Shown: positions 43,267 through 50,998 of the stretch, one piece after another
Numbering within the stretch: position 1 is the first letter of the stretch
Layout: every line of letters begins with the position of its first letter
Source: UBA7672 sp047601145
GTDB lineage: Bacteria > Pseudomonadota > Alphaproteobacteria > Caulobacterales > Hyphomonadaceae
Length of the DNA: 64,000 bases
Assembly (NCBI GenBank): GCA_047601145.1
Contig: JASGJW010000001.1
Coordinates: 558,001-622,000 of the forward strand
Reading direction: 5' to 3'
Program-made: the position numbers and the translations under genes
The notes under the pieces: model-generated
Seen by the model: only the letters and a program-made list of their open reading frames with translations
What the model was told of the DNA's origin: nothing
Databases searched by the model: none

Positions 43267-43659
43267 ATGAACCCTGTGACCGGCATTTCCCTTTCCGGCC
43301 TCAACGCCTCGACCTTGCGGCTGCAGGCGTCGGCGAACAACATTGCGAATGTGCGCTCCAATGGCGCTGGGCCGGTTGCTGCCGGGCAGACCGCCTACAC
43401 ACCTCTTGAAGTCCAGCAGACATCGCTCGCAGGCGGCGGCGTTGAGGCGGCCCTCGCCCCGTCCGCCCGTGCGGCGCTCCTGGCTTACGATCCGTCCGCG
43501 CCGTTCGCGAACGCGCAGGGTTATGTCGCAACGCCGGATATCGATCTTGCCGACGAAATGGTTCAGCTGATCACGGCCCGATACAGCTTCGCGGCGAACC
43601 TTCAGGTGCTGCGAACCTCGGACGAGATGCAGGACGGCGTCCTCCGCATCCTCATCTAG
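43267..43659 (+). CDS. Orphan FlgC-like flagellar rod-domain protein
   Basis: 130 residues. N-terminal rod signature ISLSGLNASTLRLQASANNI AN and C-terminal DLADEMVQLITARYSFAANL QVLRTSDEM are those of FlgB/FlgC/FlgG-type axial proteins, joined by a short central part. No flagellar genes are nearby, so it is either a stand-alone rod paralog or a remnant kept in the genome. Its last 8 bases overlap the convergent small membrane protein gene. Confidence 0.8.
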   Translation: MNPVTGISLSGLNASTLRLQASANNIANVRSNGAGPVAAGQTAYTPLEVQQTSLAGGGVEAALAPSARAALLAYDPSAPFANAQGYVATPDIDLADEMVQLITARYSFAANLQVLRTSDEMQDGVLRILI

Positions 43660-43828
43660 ACGCTCGCCCGCGCTGGATCGCCAGTACGCCCGCAACGCCT
43701 GCGCCCAATCCACCAACAAACGCCGCCAGCATGGGCGACAGCGTCACGCTGGTGAACGAGACGATGCACACGATCACGAGAACCGCGAGCAGGATCACGA
43801 TCAGGTCTTCGCGCCGCTCCCGGCTCAT
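43652..43828 (-). CDS. 58-residue membrane protein (third gene of SPFH operon)
   Basis: ATG at 43828 with GGGGAG upstream; translates to MSRERREDLIVILLAVLVIV and ends GVLAIQRGRASR, TGA at 43652-43654. Two hydrophobic spans (about 9-27 and 33-52). Too short to be found by usual length cut-offs. It begins 9 bases past the stop of the Arc-type gene and is in the same direction, so it is likely co-transcribed with it and the SPFH gene. Confidence 0.7.
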   Translation of the reverse strand: MSRERREDLIVILLAVLVIVCIVSFTSVTLSPMLAAFVGGLGAGVAGVLAIQRGRASR

Positions 43829-43837
43829 TGCGCTCCC

Positions 43838-44014
43838 CTAACCCTGCTTCTCGTCGTCTTTCACCGTCACGCCGCGCTTCTTCAACGCCTCGCGCAGCAG
43901 GAATTCGATTTCGGCGTTCACCGACCGCAACTCCTGCGCAGCCAGGCGCTCGATCGCGGCGTGGAGCGCCGGATCGAGCCTGAGTGCGAAGGATTTCTTG
44001 CCGGGAGAGGCCAT
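43838..44014 (-). CDS. Arc-family ribbon-helix-helix DNA-binding protein (58 aa)
   Basis: ATG 44014, stop 43838-43840. MASPGKKSFALRLDPALHAA, then IERLAAQELRSVNAEIEFLL, a textbook Arc/MetJ/CopG ribbon (KSFALRLD) plus two helices with the conserved RSVNAEIEFLL. These dimers bind tandem operator sites cooperatively. It sits 24 bases downstream of the SPFH gene, which begins just behind a three-site operator; the protein is the obvious candidate regulator. Confidence 0.8.
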   Translation of the reverse strand: MASPGKKSFALRLDPALHAAIERLAAQELRSVNAEIEFLLREALKKRGVTVKDDEKQG

Positions 44015-44038
44015 AGGCCGTCTGTCCTGATTACTGGC

Positions 44039-44953
44039 CTACTGGTAAAGCGAGCCCGTGTTGACGACAGGCTGCGCCTCGCGGTCGGCGCAGAGCACGA
44101 CCAGGAGGTTCGACACCATCGCCGCCTTCCGCTCGTCGTCCAGCACGACGATGTCGCGCTCGGAGAGCTGCTGGAGCGCGCTTTCCACCATCGACACTGC
44201 GCCAGTGACGATCTTGGCGCGGGCTTCCAGCACCGCTTCTGCCTGCTGCCTGCGCAGCATCGAGGAGGCGATCTCAGGCGCATAAGCCAGGTGCGAGAGG
44301 CGCGATTCATCGATCGCCACGCCCGCCACCGCCACACGCTCGCCGAGCTTATCGCGCAGCATGTCGCCAACCTTGTCGGCGTCTGCGCGCAGCGTCGGCT
44401 CATGCTCCTCGCCATGGTCGTAGGCGAAGTGCGAGGTGATTTCGCGCAGAGCCGTCTCGATCTGGATGTTCACGAAGGTCTCGTAATTGTCGACGTCGAA
44501 CACCGCTTGCGCCGTGTCGACCACGCGCCAGACCACGACCGCCGCGATCTCGATCGGATTGCCTTTCTTGTCGTTCACCTTGAGCGTCTGCGAGGTGACG
44601 TTGCGCACGCGCAGGGAGATCTTCTTGCGCGAATACCACGGCACCACCCAGCGCAGGCCCGGCTTCTTGTCCGTGCCTTTGTAGTTGCCGAACAGCGTGA
44701 TCGCCGCGCTTTCGTTCTGCTGCAGTGAGTAGAGACCTGACAGGATCAGGATCGAGGCGAGGAGAACGCCCGCCGCGCCGACGAGGTTCAGAGCCACGAT
44801 CATCCCGGCCTGGTCGGCTTCCTTTGCGATGATGCCCTGCGCGCCCAGCCAGATGGCCGCGCCGAAGCCCGCCAGTGAAAGCACGAGCAGGAAGCCGCCA
44901 CTGCCGGTCGCAGCGTGCTTTTCCTGTGTCCGCTTGTGGCTGATGACTGTCAT
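44039..44953 (-). CDS. SPFH/Band-7 domain membrane protein
   Basis: 304 residues. Two N-terminal membrane helices (about 20-40 and 48-72), an SPFH domain from GLYSLQQNESAAITLFGNYK through ALREITSHFAYDHGEE, and a coiled-coil-like C-terminal part (EIASSMLRRQQAEAVLEARA). Flotillin/stomatin relatives form membrane microdomain scaffolds or regulate membrane proteases. ATG 44953 is preceded by GGAGG at 5 bases; the frame further upstream to 45004 crosses the operator and is rejected. Confidence 0.88.
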   Translation of the reverse strand: MTVISHKRTQEKHAATGSGGFLLVLSLAGFGAAIWLGAQGIIAKEADQAGMIVALNLVGAAGVLLASILILSGLYSLQQNESAAITLFGNYKGTDKKPGLRWVVPWYSRKKISLRVRNVTSQTLKVNDKKGNPIEIAAVVVWRVVDTAQAVFDVDNYETFVNIQIETALREITSHFAYDHGEEHEPTLRADADKVGDMLRDKLGERVAVAGVAIDESRLSHLAYAPEIASSMLRRQQAEAVLEARAKIVTGAVSMVESALQQLSERDIVVLDDERKAAMVSNLLVVLCADREAQPVVNTGSLYQ

Positions 44954-44968
44954 GTAGTCCTCCACGAT

Positions 44969-44998
44969 CAATATCGAAGTGATATCACTTTGATATTG
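44969..44998. promoter_or_regulatory. Three-site palindromic operator upstream of the SPFH operon
   Basis: A 30-bp near-perfect palindrome with a perfect 12-bp core AGTGATATCACT. ATAT centres occur at 72.5, 83.5 and 94.5 (offset 44900), that is exactly 11 bp apart. It lies 16 bases before the SPFH start and about 54 before the divergent gene. Tandem sites on one DNA face suit a cooperative ribbon-helix-helix repressor. Confidence 0.75.
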
Positions 44999-45051
44999 AC
45001 GCATGATGAAGTCAAGCGCATTGTGGAGAAAATCGAACGAGGGTCCGGGTC

Positions 45052-45402
45052 ATGGACACAATGCTCATCCTCTGGCTGGTCGGCGGCGCTGTGGCGGTGA
45101 TGGCCATGATGCTGGTTGTCGTCGGCCTCGCGCGCCGGCTCGATCGGGATGCGACGGCCGAGAAGGCCTCGCTCGGCAAGATCATGGACATTGCCTCGAA
45201 GATGAAAGGCGCGGGCGGCATCGCCGCGGCGGCCGGCCCGGCCATCGCCCTGCTCGCTCACGCTCACACGGATTCGAAATCCGAAAACGAGGACAAGCCC
45301 GTCGATCCGAAGACGAAGCAGATGAGGGCCTTCCTGACCGGCCTCGCGATCACCGGCGGCATTCTGATGGTCATCGTCGGCATCATCACCGGCGACAACT
45401 GA
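45052..45402 (+). CDS. Two-span membrane protein, divergent from SPFH operon
   Basis: 116 residues: membrane helix near 4-26 (MLILWLVGGAVAVMAMMLVV), a middle part with an Ala/Gly-rich hydrophobic stretch near 55-70, a Lys/Asp-rich stretch, and a C-terminal helix (AFLTGLAITGGILMVIVGII). Family not recognised. Shares the operator region 44969-44998 with the SPFH gene, so co-regulation is likely. Ends at a terminator. Confidence 0.65.
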   Translation: MDTMLILWLVGGAVAVMAMMLVVVGLARRLDRDATAEKASLGKIMDIASKMKGAGGIAAAAGPAIALLAHAHTDSKSENEDKPVDPKTKQMRAFLTGLAITGGILMVIVGIITGDN

Positions 45403-45408
45403 AAGCGA

Positions 45409-45436
45409 AACCGCCGGACCCTTCGGCCCGGCGGTT
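45409..45436 (+). terminator. Hairpin terminator between convergent genes
   Basis: AACCGCCGG and CCGGCGGTT pair across a 10-base loop, with an A tract on the left and short T tract on the right, 7 bases past the plus-strand stop and 21 bases past the minus-strand stop at 45457; probably bidirectional. Confidence 0.75.
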
Positions 45437-45456
45437 CGCATCATCCACTCAGATGA

Positions 45457-47577
45457 CTAGTAGCGCTGGTACGTCCCTTTGATCGACGAATAGCCAACGC
45501 TTGGCTTGCTCCAGTCGCAGACGCCGCCAGCGAAGATCTTCTTCATCTTCGCCTGCTGCCCCTTGGAGAACTTCGCCTTGTAAGCGCTGAAGTCGACCGG
45601 CTTTAGCTGGCACTTCATGACGTCGTTGGCGACTGGCGCACCGGCCATCAAACGAGGCTCGGAATGGACCGGATAGGTCTTGTTCCACGAGGTGTCGGGA
45701 TCCCAGCTCGCAACTTCGTTCACGCGCTTGCCGTCTGGCGTCCAGTAGGCGTCGAGCGCATCGGCGGGTTTCGCCTTCGCGACTTTCGCTGCCGTCAGCG
45801 GCGCCGGATCAGCCGCCATGGCATCCAGCCATTTCGTCATCGTGGTCAGGGCGATCGGCGCGATGTCGACAGTCGCTGGCTTGCCCCGCTCCTGCGGCCT
45901 GTCCACCACCCAGATCACCTGGTTAGCCGACGACCCCGTCGCCTTTTCCAGCCGCGCGCGGATGGTCAGGTCGCGATGGCGGTCATGGATGTCGCCCGGC
46001 GTCAGCGTGTCGTTGTAGGTGCGATAGTGCAGCATCGGCACGCGATCGAGGTTCTTGAACGTGTTGATAAGGCCCGAGGCATAGATCGCCTTGATGGCCG
46101 TCTCATCGCCAACCGTCCGCTTCGACGAGAAGCCGCCATCGACATCATTGCCGCCGACCTTGTCGTTGAGCGTCAGGAACTCATCGACCGAGATCGTCCC
46201 GGCATTGAGCGCGTTCAGGCCATATTCGATGCCGATATTGTCGATCGGCCGCCGCGCGAAGCCCGTCTTCGGGTCCTTGCCATATATGTTGACGCGCATC
46301 TCCTGCGTCGTGCAGCGGATGCCTTTCGGGTTCTTCTTGGGGTCATAGACCAGCGTCTTGTCACTGACCGCGCAGCCCTCGACGAACCCCGCCTGGATCG
46401 TGCGCACGAACGAGCGTTCCCACGAGCCGCAGGTGCCGTTGGTATAACCCATCACGGCGTCTTTCTTGGCCTCGCTCCACTTCTTGCCGTCCTTGGACCG
46501 CCAGAAGTTCTGCAGGAGCCCGCAGTCCGCCGTCTGCATCGAGGAATCCGGGAAGCTCAAGGATGGCTGGAGACCATCAAGAAGCCCCGGATACATCTGC
46601 GCGATCACCATCTGCTGGATCGAGCCGCCCGATCCGCCCGTGCCCACAGTCCATTTCGGAACGCCGTATTGCTCGATGAAATGCTCCTTGAGCATCATGA
46701 GCGTCTCGCCCTGCAGCACCTGGTTGCAGTGCTGCTGGTTCACCAGTTCGGTGGAGTTCATGTAGGCAAAGCCGCGCGACAGGTAGAGATCCGAGAGGAT
46801 CGACGTCGCCTGGTTGACGCCCTGGTTGTACTGCGTGCCGCAGCCGCCGCCGAACGTCACGCCCAGCCGCCCGTTCCAGCCCTCATTCGTCGAGACGCCG
46901 TCCGTCGCCGGATCATCCAGCACCGCGATGCGATAGATCGCACGGTTGATCACCCCGCTCTCGACGCGAACGATGAACGGCACAGACCGTCCGTCGATCG
47001 TCGTCGTCATCGCGACATCGGCAGGACGCGGCCCCTTGCGGTCCATCGCCTTGTAGGCCCCCCCGGCCGACGGCTTGTAGAACCACTCGAACTTCGTCGG
47101 CGCCGAGCAGTTCGCGTCAGTCGGATCGCCCAGCCCCGACTCCTTCGTCCGGCATTCGTATGGCGCGAGGTGCGGACCCGACAGGATCGGCCCCGAAATC
47201 GAATAGTTCACCAGCGGCTGGCTCACCGAATAGCCCGAGGGTCCCCGCGCCTGCAGCCAGTTCGCGCCATTATCGAGGCCGGTGACGAGCCCGCGGAGCG
47301 TGTTGCTCGGCTGGTCGAACTTCAGCGGCGTCGCAAGCTCCCGGCCGTTGAGCGACAGCTTGAGTTCGCTCGCCTTCGCGCCTTCACTCGCCTTGACCTC
47401 GACCAGCGCGTCCCCGCCCGACACGAGGTCATAGCGCGATGACAGGACGTTGATCTCGATCTTGCCCTGCGGCGCGGAACTCGCCGACTGGGACAACGCC
47501 GGCGCCGCGATCAGCGACCCGATCGCCAACGCACCCGCTGCGCATCCGGCAAGCACACGTATCCTGAGCTGTGACAT
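45457..47577 (-). CDS. DUF6351 family secreted alpha/beta-hydrolase-like protein
   Basis: 706 residues. Sec signal (MSQLRIRVLAGCAAGALAIG to PALSQ-S). The large mature part has several cysteines and a nucleophile-elbow-like GTGGSGGSIQQMVIAQ near residue 315, with RVPMLHYRTYNDTLTPGDIH DR and WNKTYP-type segments later. This fits the DUF6351 family (tannase/3HB-oligomer hydrolase-like). Probably a periplasmic or secreted esterase; substrate unknown. Confidence 0.78.
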   Translation of the reverse strand: MSQLRIRVLAGCAAGALAIGSLIAAPALSQSASSAPQGKIEINVLSSRYDLVSGGDALVEVKASEGAKASELKLSLNGRELATPLKFDQPSNTLRGLVTGLDNGANWLQARGPSGYSVSQPLVNYSISGPILSGPHLAPYECRTKESGLGDPTDANCSAPTKFEWFYKPSAGGAYKAMDRKGPRPADVAMTTTIDGRSVPFIVRVESGVINRAIYRIAVLDDPATDGVSTNEGWNGRLGVTFGGGCGTQYNQGVNQATSILSDLYLSRGFAYMNSTELVNQQHCNQVLQGETLMMLKEHFIEQYGVPKWTVGTGGSGGSIQQMVIAQMYPGLLDGLQPSLSFPDSSMQTADCGLLQNFWRSKDGKKWSEAKKDAVMGYTNGTCGSWERSFVRTIQAGFVEGCAVSDKTLVYDPKKNPKGIRCTTQEMRVNIYGKDPKTGFARRPIDNIGIEYGLNALNAGTISVDEFLTLNDKVGGNDVDGGFSSKRTVGDETAIKAIYASGLINTFKNLDRVPMLHYRTYNDTLTPGDIHDRHRDLTIRARLEKATGSSANQVIWVVDRPQERGKPATVDIAPIALTTMTKWLDAMAADPAPLTAAKVAKAKPADALDAYWTPDGKRVNEVASWDPDTSWNKTYPVHSEPRLMAGAPVANDVMKCQLKPVDFSAYKAKFSKGQQAKMKKIFAGGVCDWSKPSVGYSSIKGTYQRY

Positions 47578-47682
47578 GACCTTCTCCCTCCGCCGGAACT
47601 GTTGCCCGTTGCAGAGAGAATAGCCGCGGCCCCACGAAAGTCAGGCACATTTCGGTGATGCGGGGAGGCGCCCCCGGAAGGC

Positions 47683-47829
47683 TTAGTCCGCCAGGGGTTC
47701 AGCCGCCGGGACCATCGCCGCATGCTGCTCCGCAGCAGGCGCACCATTCCGCGTCATGTCCTGCATGACATACCACGCCCCGGCCATCGCCATGACGGCG
47801 GCGGTGAAGAGGATCGAAGCCTGATGCAT
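47683..47829 (-). CDS. 48-residue single-span protein
   Basis: Starts at Met 47829 (MHQASILFTAAVMAMAGAWY) with a strong GGAGG five bases upstream, one hydrophobic helix, then an Ala/Pro/His-rich tail ending PLAD. No family recognised. It lies 106 bases downstream of the MerR-type regulator on the same strand; whether it is co-transcribed is unclear. Confidence 0.62.
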   Translation of the reverse strand: MHQASILFTAAVMAMAGAWYVMQDMTRNGAPAAEQHAAMVPAAEPLAD

Positions 47830-47935
47830 GTTGGCCTCCGGTCGCGTGAACTCCGCTGCCCGCAAGGGAGCAGCTACCATGCGCGTAACCATGCCAACCT
47901 TTGGTGAACATGCCGTTCAGCCGGTCCGTGAAATT

Positions 47936-48355
47936 TCACCGATCGGACTTCGAACCCTTTTCAAAAGATAAAATTATCGGACAAGGCCCTGTCGCGCCTG
48001 AGGAACATTCCCGCGCCAGCCGGCGCAGGGATGTCCGCGCCGCTTCGAGTTCTGCGATCTTTTCATCCAGCGCCGCGATCCTCTCACGCGCCAGTTCCCG
48101 GGCCCGCGCGCGGTCCTGTCCGGAATCCAGTTCCAGCAGTTCGCCGATCTGCTCGAGCGTGAAGCCGGCCGCCTGTGCAGACCTGATGAAGCGCAACCGT
48201 CTCACATCCTTGTCGCCATAACGCCTGACGCCGCCCGATGCACCCGACCGCGCTTCGCGTTGCGGCGTCCCGAGCAAGCCACGCCGCTGGTAGTACCGCA
48301 CGGTCTCGACGCCCACGCCGCCTTCGCGTGCCAACCAGCCAATTGTCGCCGTCAT
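47936..48355 (-). CDS. MerR-family metal-responsive transcription regulator
   Basis: 139 residues. N-terminal winged HTH (IGWLAREGGVGVETVRYYQR RG), then a dimer helix (ERIAALDEKIAELEAARTSL) and a C-terminal metal loop RRLARECSSGATGPCPII. Two Cys are separated by seven residues (CueR-like spacing), while the context CPII resembles Hg-type MerR. The third Cys of mercury MerR (Cys82) aligns with Arg here, so the metal cannot be assigned. It starts 3 bases from the -35 box of the divergent glutaredoxin-MauE gene, whose operator it very likely binds. Confidence 0.88.
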   Translation of the reverse strand: MTATIGWLAREGGVGVETVRYYQRRGLLGTPQREARSGASGGVRRYGDKDVRRLRFIRSAQAAGFTLEQIGELLELDSGQDRARARELARERIAALDEKIAELEAARTSLRRLARECSSGATGPCPIILSFEKGSKSDR

Positions 48356-48357
48356 CC

Positions 48358-48388
48358 TTGACTCCGTACCATGGTACGGACCCTACAT
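48358..48388 (+). promoter_or_regulatory. MerR-type promoter/operator of the glutaredoxin-MauE gene
   Basis: -35 TTGACT (48358-48363), a 16-bp perfect palindrome CCGTACCATGGTACGG (48364-48379) filling a 19-bp spacer, and -10-like CTACAT (48383-48388). The long spacer is the hallmark of MerR-activated promoters, and the -35 plus palindrome is close to the Tn501/Tn21 mer operator. Confidence 0.85.
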
Positions 48389-48429
48389 GGGGTGGGAACA
48401 GTTGCGCACAAGAAGGAGCGCGTTCCCGC

Positions 48430-49200
48430 ATGTCCTCCCCGTCTGCCCCTCTTGCCCGTCACGCCACCCTCTATCGGATGGCAATGGGTCATCACCTCTG
48501 CCCCTTCGGCCTCAAGGCGAAGGACCTCCTCGAACGCAAGGGCTTCGTCGTTGACGACCACCTGCTGCGCACGCGCGAGGAAACCGACGCCTTCAAGGCT
48601 GCTCAGGATGTGAAAACGACGCCGCAGATCTTCATCGAAGGCCGGCGTATCGGAGGCTATGACGATCTTCGTCGCCATCTCGGCCTCAAGGTTCGCGATC
48701 CCAAGGCGGTCACCTACACGCCCGTGCTCGCCGTGTTTGCCGTGACTGCGCTCATGGCCCTCGCCGCGAGCTATGCCGCCTTCGATACAATCCTGACCAT
48801 CCGCACCGCCGAATGGTTCATCGGCTTCTCGATGGCCGCCCTCGCCATGCTGAAGCTGCGCGATGTCGAAAGTTTCTCGCGCATGTTCCTGGGCTATGAC
48901 CTGCTGGCCCGGCGCTGGGTCCCTTATTCCTATCTCTACCCGTTCGCGGAGCTGACGGCCGGCATCCTTATGATCGCAGGCGTGCTCACCTGGTTCTCCG
49001 CCCCGCTCGCCCTCGTTATCGGCGGCATCGGGGCAGTGTCGGTGTTCAAGGCGGTCTACCTCGACAAGCGCGAACTCAAATGCGCCTGTGTCGGCGGCGA
49101 CAGCAATGTACCGCTCGGCTTCCTCTCGCTGACCGAGAACCTGATGATGATCGCCATGGCGGGGTGGATGCTTCTGCCCGTCTCCGGTCATGCGATGTAG
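48430..49200 (+). CDS. Glutaredoxin-MauE/DoxX fusion membrane protein
   Basis: 256 residues. N-terminal glutaredoxin fold (residues about 12-85) with active site HHLCPFGLKAK (monothiol CPFG) and TTPQIFIEGRRIGGYDDLRR HL. A C-terminal MauE/DoxX-type domain of four membrane helices follows, with ELKCACVGGDSNVPLGFLSL, whose CxC motif is typical of redox-associated MauE. Likely passes electrons or thiol equivalents across the membrane. Start ATG 48430 with AAGGAG upstream; regulated by the adjacent MerR protein, so linked to metal or thiol stress. Confidence 0.88.
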   Translation: MSSPSAPLARHATLYRMAMGHHLCPFGLKAKDLLERKGFVVDDHLLRTREETDAFKAAQDVKTTPQIFIEGRRIGGYDDLRRHLGLKVRDPKAVTYTPVLAVFAVTALMALAASYAAFDTILTIRTAEWFIGFSMAALAMLKLRDVESFSRMFLGYDLLARRWVPYSYLYPFAELTAGILMIAGVLTWFSAPLALVIGGIGAVSVFKAVYLDKRELKCACVGGDSNVPLGFLSLTENLMMIAMAGWMLLPVSGHAM

Positions 49201-49288
49201 GCTACAAAATCTCCGGAGCATCGCTCAGGAGGATTCGAGATCTCCGGGAATTATTCGCGGATGTCGGGCTGATCCAGGACCAAATAAG

Positions 49289-49319
49289 AACGGCAGGAAA
49301 GCGATGGCTTCCTGCCGTT
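49289..49319 (+). terminator. Terminator after glutaredoxin-MauE
   Basis: AACGGCAGGAA pairs with TTCCTGCCGTT, followed by TTCC; 89 bases past the stop. It marks the left boundary of the small-gene array. Confidence 0.75.
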
Positions 49320-49336
49320 TCCTGTTGCGACTTGTT

Positions 49337-49375
49337 CGGGCCGAAACTCGCCGATTCTAGCCTCTCGCGAATCTG
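49337..49375 (-). repeat. Array repeat, weak/partial, next to gene 49404
   Basis: On the minus strand AGAATCGGCGAGTTTCGGCC, downstream of the gene's stop, has the TCGGCGAG and GGCC cores of the array repeat but is short. Confidence 0.4.
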
Positions 49376-49403
49376 ACTTGGCTGCCTTTGCTAGACTCGA
49401 GAA

Positions 49404-49814
49404 TTAGTTCGCGACGACATATTGCCATGCGTAGGACTCGGCCACGACCACTCGGCCTTCGTGTTCGCGAAAGCGCCAATACGCTTCGTATCCCCCGATG
49501 TCAGAGTCCTTCACAGACCGGCACAGCAGCACTTCGCCTGGACCGCGATGGTACCACCTATCAATGCGGCGGATCTCGTTCGGTTGAGCAGCCTTCTCAG
49601 CATGCAACATGTAAACCTCGGCGTCCGGCGGCGCGATCTCAAGACGCTTCCATTCCGGACCATTGCGACCATCACAATCTGCAAGAAGGATTTGCGTGGG
49701 CCAGTAGTCCAACCGGCCCGGATTGGCGCCCACCCAGTCCGCATCGGTTTCGCAGCCGATAGCAAGTAGCGCGCTCAGCAGGGCAGCGGGCATCCGCAGA
49801 GTTGCGTGCATCAT
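49404..49814 (-). CDS. Hypothetical lipoprotein, first unit of the small-gene array
   Basis: 136 residues with lipobox LLAIGC (Cys near 21). Mature part rich in Trp/Tyr/Arg (WKRLEIAPPDAEVYMLHAEK, then WRFREHEGRVVVAESYAWQY) with one later Cys; not recognised. ATG 49814 follows TGGGGGAATAG, a leader shared with other array genes. Less GC-rich than the core genes to its left. Confidence 0.7.
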   Translation of the reverse strand: MMHATLRMPAALLSALLAIGCETDADWVGANPGRLDYWPTQILLADCDGRNGPEWKRLEIAPPDAEVYMLHAEKAAQPNEIRRIDRWYHRGPGEVLLCRSVKDSDIGGYEAYWRFREHEGRVVVAESYAWQYVVAN

Positions 49815-49830
49815 CTATTCCCCCAGTATC

Positions 49831-49879
49831 GACGTTCGCGCGTTTGGTCTCAAAGTCAAAAGCTCGCCGACAGGCGACA
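49831..49879 (-). repeat. Array repeat, degenerate
   Basis: On the minus strand TAATGTCGCCTGTCGGCGAG follows the stop of the gene at 49880, with ATGTC and TCGGCGA cores; the GGCC end is not clear. Confidence 0.4.
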
Positions 49880-50146
49880 TTAGCCCCAAATCTCCGATCC
49901 AATCGGGACGTCGCGTTTCGATAGGCCTCGGAAAATCAATTCCCAATGCGGTACTTTTGGCGCTGGCGTCAGGAACGCACGCGTGAAGTTAAGCGTCGCC
50001 GTTATTGTAGAGCCGTCGGGTCGCTTGATTTCAACCGGGAGCTCGATCGGTCCATTATAGGCGCCGAGTGTCGGTGCGGGCACGACGATCAAGCCTCGGC
50101 CGCCGATCTCAAACGTATCTTCGACAGTGAGGATTCGTTGCGTCAC
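49880..50146 (-). CDS. EF-Tu beta-barrel-like small protein
   Basis: 88 residues: RILTVEDTFEIGGRGLIVVP resembles domain 2 of EF-Tu (VEDVFSITGRGTVVTG), and VPHWELIFRGLSKRDVPIGS EIW completes a small barrel. No GTPase domain. Such stand-alone EF-Tu-domain proteins exist in many genomes without known function. Array unit, followed by a repeat remnant. Confidence 0.7.
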   Translation of the reverse strand: MTQRILTVEDTFEIGGRGLIVVPAPTLGAYNGPIELPVEIKRPDGSTITATLNFTRAFLTPAPKVPHWELIFRGLSKRDVPIGSEIWG

Positions 50147-50180
50147 GGACCAACAATAGCTGACCAGTCTGCGACTTCAA

Positions 50181-50258
50181 ACGTCGCCTTTGGGCCACCG
50201 ACGACCGTCGGGGATTTGCCTGACGACGTGAGAACCTCGCCGAAATGCGCCCGCTCTG
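50181..50258 (-). repeat. Array repeat 3' of the DUF4262 gene
   Basis: Minus-strand order after the stop at 50265: GCGCATTTCGGCGAGGTTC, about 45 bases, then GGTGGCCCAAAGGCGACG. The ends GCGCATTT and the AAAGGCGACGT side are partly complementary, as in the other copies. Confidence 0.65.
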
Positions 50259-50264
50259 GGCTGC

Positions 50265-50768
50265 TCAGTCCGCTATTTCGTCGACCCAGCCACGCTCAGT
50301 AAGATCTGGCTGATCATCTTTGAACGCTCGATCAAATCCGGTTTCCCATGGAAAGAGTCCGGCCCGATCTGGCCAGACGATTTGCAGACACGGGAAGTCG
50401 TCGCCAGCATAGAACCAGCGGCTCCAGCCGAGGTGGTCCGCATAATGTTTTTTTGTGACCGTGAACGCATAAGCGGGGAGATTGGCGAAAACTGCGTCCG
50501 TCCTCTTCCCGACGAGCAGTTTGCGTCCCGCCTTTGCTTCCCCAAACGCGTCCCAGAATACCTGGTGCGCGAGGGTGTCCTTCATGCTGAAGATGACAAG
50601 TTCCGGGTGATCAGCGTTAACCCAGAAGCCAGTCGTGAACGAAAAAGACGGCCTTCCCTCATCGGCAAATATGCCGTGGCGAAACCAACCGTGCACTTTC
50701 ACACTTGCGACAAACGCCCTCTCGTGATCATCCAAGGCCTCAATCGGAGCATCTAGCGCCGTACGCAT
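50265..50768 (-). CDS. DUF4262 domain protein
   Basis: 167 residues. HGWFRHGIFADEGRPSFSFT TGFW and HPELVIFSMKDTLAHQVFWD fit DUF4262, found in small accessory proteins and also seen near toxin/immunity loci; function unknown. Cytoplasmic. It is divergent from kptA across 230 bases; no further ORF is convincing in that gap. Confidence 0.8.
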   Translation of the reverse strand: MRTALDAPIEALDDHERAFVASVKVHGWFRHGIFADEGRPSFSFTTGFWVNADHPELVIFSMKDTLAHQVFWDAFGEAKAGRKLLVGKRTDAVFANLPAYAFTVTKKHYADHLGWSRWFYAGDDFPCLQIVWPDRAGLFPWETGFDRAFKDDQPDLTERGWVDEIAD

Positions 50769-50998
50769 TTTGTAGCTCTTGCTTCTTGGTCGGTGTTGCG
50801 ACGCAGACCGAGCCTTACTTCGCCCGCTTCCCTAACCTGACAACGAGCACAGCGAAAACAAAAACGTCGCAGATGGACCTCGACGAACTGCGGGGTTATC
50901 GAAGCAAAATGGCGCTGACGCCGCCGACAGTGGATGCACTTACAGCCCCAAGGGGCTACCCTGTTCCGCCATCCACATCGCGTGATAAGTACGAACCC

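Noticed and set aside
45664..47442. 592-residue plus-strand open frame
   Set aside because: Antisense shadow of the DUF6351 gene.
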